Notes under the pieces: generated by a model | Database searches by the model: none | Seen by the model: the letters and a program-made list of their open reading frames with translations, nothing else | What the model was told of the DNA's origin: nothing | Assembly (NCBI GenBank): GCA_021464245.1 | Contig: JADCRB010000001.1 | Coordinates: 7,126,152-7,190,151 of the forward strand | Direction: 5' to 3' | Source of the DNA: Carallia brachiata | Lineage: Eukaryota; Streptophyta; Magnoliopsida; Malpighiales; Rhizophoraceae | DNA length: 64,000 nt | Position numbers and translations under genes: made by a program | Shown here: one piece after another, positions 57,101-64,000 of the stretch | Numbering within the stretch: position 1 is the stretch's first letter | Layout: every line of letters begins with the position of its first letter

Positions 57101-60100
57101 TTTAAAAATAATTAAATAAAATTTTAATAAGTAAAAATTATTTAAATTTTAATTTATAAATTTGATAATTAATATATTTATGATAAATTATTTTTAAAAA
57201 AAAAAAAAATGGAACCTTTAATGAAGCTTTTTAGCCAATTTTGTTTCCGACCCTCCCCCGGCCCAATAAAAAAGAAGAGTGTTAATGAGTTCATTAATTA
57301 ATTAATTGATTTAACATATGGAACTTTTCATGGGGAAAATCCAAGCTTGCCTTGTTGTCTCCTCTACGTGTCGGCTAGCCGCAGTATACGCGAAATACAG
57401 GTCGTGCCTTCATGATTGACAATAATTGTTTCTTTTTTCCTTTTTTGAACACAATTGACAACAATTATTTTGTTTTCTTTATTCTGTGCACTTTCATGTT
57501 TTGCTTGACTCATGAGGTAAAAACCATACAGAGCTGGTCGGTGTGTTGTTGCACTTGATATGTTTGGTACGTTAAGATTTTATTTTTACGTCAAAAGAAG
57601 ATTTTATTTTAATACATTTGAACATAAACAGATCAAAAATCCCAGAAAAAATAAAATCATCTACAATTATCAATTTTAGATAACTTAGTACTGGGTAGAG
57701 AAGAAGTTCATTTAAATCTAATAATATTTCAGTTATAAATCTTTTTTATAGAAAAAGTTAAACGAAGAAGAGATGAGTGACTTCTGACATGTATCTACAT
57801 GTATAATAATTAATATTTTATTATTTAAAAAAATTAAACTTTAGTAAAGTATTTAGCAAAAGACGCCTATAATGTAAATAACTATGAAAAAAGTCAAGCG
57901 CATTTATTTTTGATAATTATGACAGTGTTCTAAACAGTGACACCAAGGAAGAGAGATCTTCATCTAAAATCAATAGAGCAATTAAGCAGGAAACAATTTT
58001 GTCTGTCAATATTTACAACTGACCTAAAATTTGCATTGCAGGCAGTTGAAGCAATTAATTAGAAATGCCATCAAAGATGTCTTCATTTCATTTTCATGTC
58101 CTTTTCAATTTCAGTTTTAGAGTGAAAGCCGTCGGTTGAGGATCCAAATTGGATTATGTCGCAATTAGCACATTTGTTATTGAATAATGACAGTTTTCCT
58201 TCTTCTAAGTCGACCATGATTACTGCCAAATGCCAAATTCTTGTTGCCATGCCAACCATTACCATCATCTTCTTCCAATTAACATGTATATAGTGTTTTT
58301 TTTTTTGGTCAATTATGAGACCCATTTCGGTTAAAAAAAATTAAGAAGCTTATTATAAATTAGACAATAAGATGCTTGTCGCCTCTGACACATTTTTTAT
58401 CCTCTATTCTCATTCAAAACTTTTATTTTTAATATTGAGATATCTCTTAAGAAACGCATTTAATTATTATTATATACATTATACTTAAGTTCTCAATTTC
58501 TTTAAATCATTCGTTTTTTTTTTTTTTTGGTTGGGGGTTATAAGTTATAACCGATGTAATTGCTAACTATGGCAAATGGAAAACTAATTAGTATCCTCTC
58601 AAACTAAAATTAACAAGAAAAATGAAGGGAATGTATGCGTACAACAAGTGCAAAAGTGACAACGCAGAGTATATCTAAATATCTAATGGTCCTACCATGT
58701 GGTGTGAATGACGAAAAATGCATTCATGTGTAATTATGCACGTCGTAGTAGTAGCAGCAGCGTCTCTTTTTGATCAATAAAAGGTGAACGCGACCAAGGA
58801 ATTTTTGGCCATATTATCAGCAAGGGAGCAAACAGGGAATTTGAATGGCTGAGAGAGATCTGTTTGAAAAGTTAATCCTTGTGCCTTTTCCATCATGTGC
58901 TACCATGATGGAAAACTCTCTCGTGCAAGGAATGCCCTACTCTGTTTCTTTCATATATATATTATATATATCTATATATCTATATTATTGTTTATGCCAC
59001 AAAAATTTTCCTTTTTTTTGGTCAATTGATCAACTTATTTTCGACGGTCTGTGTATAAAAATCAGAATGATGTATTTCCATTAATAAGAATCTGTAATAG
59101 TAATACCTATTATACAGAGCAACAATTACAGACAATTCCCTACCCAAAAAAAAAAAAAAAAAAACTATTACAGACAATTGAACTACCCCTTCAACGATTA
59201 GTATGGTCGTACTTCAAAGTTCAAGATCTCACAAAACAATATCACCGGTTGAACTATTCAAAAGAATTTAGATCATATTAGAGATTGCGAGTTTAAATTT
59301 TATAAAATTAAGTAGTGAGATTAAATTTACTGTTTAAAATATTGTAATAATCTAATTGTCATCGAGAAATATAAATCACCTCCCTAATGATCTATTCAAT
59401 CACAAAGGAGAAAAAAAAAAACCAATCTCACAAGTCATTGTTACTTCCGAAATTTATTCCATGAAACAAATAAAACAAAAAGGTTAATATACAAATCTAA
59501 CTAATTTTAGTTAAAGTAATAAATTTAACACTAATTTTAAAAATAACAAATTTAGCATCAATTTTACATATGATAACAAATTTAATATATGTAAAATTTT
59601 TTGAACAAATTTATCGCTTCGATGATATGACATTAACTTATACGGTTATTATATTATCAAAAAGAGACATATTTTATAAATCTGTCATTGAAATTGATAT
59701 TTTATTCATATAAAATTATTATGTGATAGATTTGTTACATATGTAAAGTTGATACTAAATTTATTATTTTTTAAAATTAGTATTAGATTTATTTTAACCA
59801 AAGTCGGTATTAGATTTGTATATTAACTTAACAAAATATGTGGGGAGGAGGAAACTCAAAACAAAGAACGGCATCCCAAAATTGTTCTCGAGTGACTTCA
59901 GATGGATTACGTTCATCAAATGGAAGCACTGAGAACAGAACCAGACAATTATTGGTGGTGGTGGACTTTCGAATTGGGAGGGACGGGGGGCTAATTTACC
60001 AATTAGTAATAAAGTCGAAATTCCTTTTTGTCAAAAATTTGAGGATATAGACAAAATTTTAGAGAGTCACAACTTGAATTCCAAGTTACGCCCATAATCT

Positions 60101-60600
60101 TTGCACTCTCACTTTCAAAATTTGTTTATTATCAGAATCAATCATGTGATTAACAGAGGAACGTAGATGGTTGAACTCACCTTGATTTTTCATTCATTAA
60201 GAGTAATTTTGGCAGCAATTTACAACTATATCCCCCTCTCTCTCTTGAGAATCACTCAGCAATGGCACTATCAACCAAATTTTTGGTTTAATTAAAGAGA
60301 GCCAATATAGATTGATAAAAAGAATGGTTGGCACCTTGTAATTTTTGTTAATTCATCTTAGACGTCCTTCTTGATAACCATTAACTATAATAATAATAAT
60401 AATAATAATAAATAGTGTTTCAAATTCAAGATGTGCAAGGATTACAACACGTATTGCAACAATAACAAGTCTTTTTTTTTTGGTCTGTTTGATGCTTTAG
60501 TAATTGATCAGAAAAATGATAATAGAAGCAATTTATTTGATATCCACAAAAATCATAATCTTTTAGTATAAGATATTTTAAAATTATCATATGATAATAC
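54190..60600. other. Long AT-rich intergenic region
   Basis: No supported gene. The stretch 55,130-55,510 has a more even composition and looks like a decayed exon or 3' UTR (minus strand LALALKMQLKSSIVDSGAC), but nothing can be named. Poly-T/poly-A runs, an (AAT)n tract (60,386-60,412) and a short hairpin at 58,886 are the only other structures. Confidence 0.5.
58886..58915. repeat. Perfect 12-bp inverted repeat with 6-nt loop
   Basis: TTTTCCATCATG, loop TGCTAC, CATGATGGAAAA. The stem is perfect. It is too short for a plant miRNA precursor and the flanks do not extend the pairing. Confidence 0.9.
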
Positions 60601-62164
60601 TATTTAACAATTATTTCAAATTCAAAACATCACAACAACTTATGAGAATCAAACAACATTTGCATGTGTCTTTATTCTTTCAAAGTCTATGGTGGAGTAT
60701 GGATGGATGAATGAACAACAACAACAACACTTTGCATTTGAATTTTTTTTGCCCACAAAAGTCAACAAAATTATATTTATACAGACTGGAATTAGAATTA
60801 CATTAAAGAAAACAGCTAAGCTATGGTCTCCTCCGTAGTCCTTTATGGACACCCACCTGGAATAATAATGAAAGATGGATCCTATAAAAAAAAAAAAAAA
60901 TGAAAGATGGAGATTTCACTTCAAATCAAAGTTCCCAATTCCAAACAATCTTAATTCCCAAGCCCAATTTAGTCATTTAAATGGATACTAAGCAAGCAAG
61001 CATTCAAGCAAGCAACAGTCTTTGTCTTTCAAAAATTTATTAGTTACTTTTCTTCTTCAAATGCAAACAAAGTTTTTTGTCTGAACAAAAGAAAACAGTC
61101 TCTTACACATTCTTTCTCTCTCCCTCTTTCTCTCTCAACTCTGTACAGTAGAGAGAGAAAGCAAGCCAAGAAAAAACAAAAGAAGAAGAAAAAAGAAATG
61201 GGCATAGCATTCATTTGAGAAATGAGTAAAGCAAACACCATCTTCTCTTCTTCACTGTTTGGGTTTTCATTGAACTGAACAAAAACAAACATAATCCCCA
61301 TCCCCAACAAGAAGAGAAAAAAAAAAGGAAAAAAAGCCATTCTCTCGAAGGTTACAAAAGCAGAATATTGAAAAAGAGAAAAAAAAAAAAAGAAAGAAAA
61401 GAAAGGGTGGATAAAAACCCAAATGCAGGTGTGCCCTTTTGAAGAAGAAGAACATAGGATCCGATTCGCCGTCCAAGATCTCAACTTCCCCATTTTCTCT
61501 GTTGGGTATGATCTTTCTTACTAACCCCACACCTTTCTTTTAACTTTTAAGCTGAAATGGGTCGGATTTTTGGTCTCTTCACAGAAAAATTTTACTGCAT
61601 TTTCTTAATCCACTAGTTGGTCTGTAGGTCTGCTCTGACATTCGAATATGAATTCTCTGGTTGCCTTTTGTAACTAAGTTTGGTTTTTTTGAAGCATTTG
61701 AGGAAGAATCAGATCTGGGTTTTGCTCAATGTTTGTGAAATACTGGTTTTTGTTTCCAGTTTAGGTGCATTTCAGTCTTTCAGTAGGGTTGTAGTGAGAT
61801 CCGTGCTTTATTTTTTGTTTTCTTTTTTTTGCTCTTTTGACTTGTAGAATTTAAAACATTTTGTGTAAATTCAAATGTTCTGCGTCTTTCTTCTACATTT
61901 AGATTTCCAATGTGGATAATAGATAACAGTTTTTTTTTTGGGTTTCCATATTTGTACTTCAGCTGACATTTTTATTGACTTGTTATGAAATCAGTAATCC
62001 ATTATCCAAGTTGCAGTTTTGTTTTTTTCCTTTGAATTTCGGCTTCTGGGCTTGAGCTTCTTGTGATTCTGAGGTTCGATTAGTTCAGGGTAGGTAGAGG
62101 GTCACATTTCAGTTTATAAGGAGGTTAGAGAACCAACACGAAGTTTAAAAGCCGAGCTGAGAAA
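60601..62164 (+). promoter_or_regulatory. Upstream region and 5' UTR of the COP1-interacting-like gene
   Basis: Contains CT/GA-rich tracts (61,100-61,200, 61,310-61,460), often seen in plant 5' UTRs and core promoters. A donor-like GG|GTATGATC at about 61,505 and acceptor-like TTCAG sites at 62,080-62,115 suggest an untranslated first exon and a leader intron. No TATA box was clearly assigned. Confidence 0.4.
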
Positions 62165-64000
62165 ATGAAGTCTGATGCATTTCTTGATTATGCGGTGTTT
62201 CAACTGTCACCAAAGCGCTCGCGGTGAGGATAATTGTGTCTGGATTTCCACTTTCATGTCGTCTTCCTGTATACAATTCTCGATTTTTATTCTTTTTTCC
62301 TTTCGGGCAGATGTGAATTGTTTATTTCAAGCAATGGAAACACAGAGAAGCTTGCTTCCGGACTAGTAAAGCCATTTGTGACTCATTTGAAGGTTGCAGA
62401 AGAGCAGTTTGCACAAGCAGTTCAGTCAATTAAACTTGAAGTTGAAAGAGGAAAAAAGGCCGACACTTGGTTCACGAAAGGAACTCTTGAGAGGTTATAT
62501 GTAGTGCTGAGTAGATGATGCATTGCTGTCACAGACTCGAATAATTGACAATCCAGCATTTTGTATGATTGGAACTTGTTGTTTCCAGGTTTGTGCGGTT
62601 TGTCAGTACACCTGAGATTTTGGAGATGGTTAATACATTTGATGCGGAGTTGTCTCAGTTGGAAGCAGCTCGGAATATATATTCATTGGTAAATTTCATT
62701 ATATCTGGCCGAGTAACTTTTATGATGAGAATTCAAAGGTGTATTTCCACTGAATTTGAGTGCTCTTCCATTGCAGGGGGACGGAGATCAGATTTCCGGT
62801 GCTTTAGGTTCTCTCTCTTCACTCTTTCTTTCTGGTTTTCTATCCATCCATCTCTGTCTCTCTATTTCCCCTTTCACTTGTTGCATCTACCATACACTTT
62901 TTCTATTTTGTCATTCGACATTTGGGGCATTCATGTCTAAAGTTCTCACAAACTGTAGGATTGAAGAACTCCCTGCGCATGCACATAAATGTATATATAC
63001 TGTTGAGAAACCATTCAACCCAAAAACATAAGCTGCTGGGTGAGGCTTTTTAAGTCATCTACAGTTCCACCCCCTTTCCCCCGCCAAAAAAAAAGAAAAA
63101 AGTTGATAGCTAGACTTTTGAGCAGATTCCATAATCAGTCCTTTGTGGCCAAGATTGTCAGTTTCAGTTTCTGTAAAATATACGCATGAATTATTTCTGG
63201 ACTATGACTGGAGCAGCCAAACCTTCTCTAGCTTGACAATTATAAAAGCGCAGACAAAAAAGTAAAACCAGTGTGGCCAAAGAAATAGTACTTTTTTTTT
63301 TTGCAAGATCAGCTTTTTGATGATGCTAATAACATTGCCTTTTATACTACTGCTTGTTTAATTCGCTGGCATTTCTTTCATTAGATATTGAAGGAAGCTC
63401 TGAGGCCATTTTCCCCTTTTTATGTTTTACAAAGTGGAAATATAATCCTTTTATTTTTTTTTTTTCTGGATGTCTGAATTCACATCAAATATTCTCCTTC
63501 CAAAATTACAACTCGAACTGATGCAATGCTTATACACAAATTATGCCTGGATAATCTGCCTCAGGTGGGGATGGCATGGGAGCCATGACAGGAGCTGATG
63601 CAACAAAGTAAAGCTCTTTCACTCTCTAATACATAACCTTAAGCTTTTGTCATTCCAGTCATGAGTCCATTGCAGTAGAAGTAAATTATACGAGTGGGCA
63701 TCAATTATTGTCAATCATGTCACTCATTTATCAGGAGGAAAATGCAAGGAAAATTTTGGTTGGTGATTCATCTAGGATATTCTCAGCATGTGGCAATTGT
63801 TAGCTTTAGTTTCTCAGTTTCTGTCTGTAAATTCAGTTCCTGAAGGTTGAGATAATGATGGGAATAACCTAGCATATTCATCTGTTCTTATAAGTAGTTG
63901 CACAGAAATATTGACAATGGTTTATGGTAGATGTTTGTGATGGGAATGAAGATATGCATTATACTGTTGTCAGTAGCAAGGAAGGAGCTTGTTTTCCATC
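62165..64000 (+). CDS. COP1-interacting protein 7 (CIP7)-like protein, 5' part
   Basis: Five exons are visible: 62165-62223, 62311-62493, 62589-62688, 62777-62807, 63565-63607, in continuous phase; the gene runs past the right edge. The protein begins [20 protein letters not shown] and continues [57 protein letters not shown] and [25 protein letters not shown]. This is the conserved N-terminal block of plant CIP7 and its relatives. CIP7 is a nuclear, light-signalling positive regulator that binds the COP1 E3 ligase; whether this relative binds COP1 is not shown by the sequence. The start is the first ATG after the leader acceptor sites and fits the family exactly. The next exon should open with KELL-like residues. 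AAGGAGCTTG at about 63,981 resembles this for only three residues, so I leave it unassigned. Confidence 0.92.
63001..63100 (-). repeat. Fragment of a TRIM-type LTR in a CIP7-like intron
   Basis: GAAACCATTCAACCCAAAA and AAGCTGCTGGGTGAGG at 63,007-63,045 match the LTR of the TRIM at 20,859 in the same orientation. A C-rich stretch (63,067-63,085) follows, possibly the complement of its polypurine tract. The other LTR and a primer-binding site are not seen. Confidence 0.6.

Noticed and set aside
58886..58915. Hairpin as a miRNA precursor
   Set aside because: The stem is only 12 bp and the flanks do not pair; plant precursors need a stem holding a duplex of about 21 bp.
61044..61530. F-rich minus-strand frames of up to 149 codons upstream of the CIP7-like gene
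   Set aside because: They come from A/G-rich low-complexity 5' UTR sequence read backwards.

Overview
The window is nuclear DNA from a eudicot plant, probably a woody rosid, though the species cannot be fixed from sequence alone. Plant-specific gene families, T-rich introns in the sense of each gene, GT-AG splice sites, long AT-rich gene-poor stretches and several plant transposon classes all point this way. There are no prokaryotic operons, no CRISPR arrays and no rRNA or tRNA genes that I could recognise.

Layout. 1-8,697 (+): 3' part of a SAC-domain phosphoinositide phosphatase, 15 exons visible, start upstream of the window. 8,698-11,133: intergenic, with a minus-strand LINE RNase H remnant. 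11,134-17,556 (+): SLOW WALKER2/NOC1 ribosome-biogenesis gene, 16 exons, behind a site II element and a telo-box. 19,517-19,984 (+): intronless SAUR gene with a duplicated TATA segment. About 20,000-36,700: no conserved protein gene but a lot of structure: a 2-kb direct duplication (one copy carrying a 293-bp TRIM retroelement), a tandem array of about 415-bp units, a complete young Ty1/copia element (29,254-35,842) inside that array, a minisatellite, and a minus-strand TATA promoter at 36,721. The strand skew suggests one long minus-strand non-coding transcription unit. 38,853-41,263 (+): complex I assembly factor CIA30, 7 coding exons. 41,500-47,150: transposon-derived and unassigned sequence. 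47,492-48,962 (+): dormancy/auxin-associated protein, 3 exons. 51,421-53,208: foldback Mutator-like element with a 9-bp target duplication. 53,385-54,150: broken ASIL-type trihelix pseudogene. 62,165 to the right edge (+): 5' part of a COP1-interacting-protein-7-like gene.

How the genes relate. They act in different processes (phosphoinositide turnover, 60S ribosome export, auxin response, mitochondrial complex I assembly, light signalling), so this is not a functional cluster. From memory, the order SAC / SWA2 / SAUR / CIA30 / COP1-interacting matches two Arabidopsis segments (At1g17340-17360 and At1g72410-72440) combined, so the window looks like the undivided form of an old syntenic block.

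Caution. Three conserved host genes and the copia element show small indels in or beside short G, A or T runs that break otherwise clean frames. Exon arithmetic locates them exactly. They look more like residual homopolymer-length errors in the assembly than eight independent mutations, so 'pseudogene' calls based on one frameshift should be held lightly.
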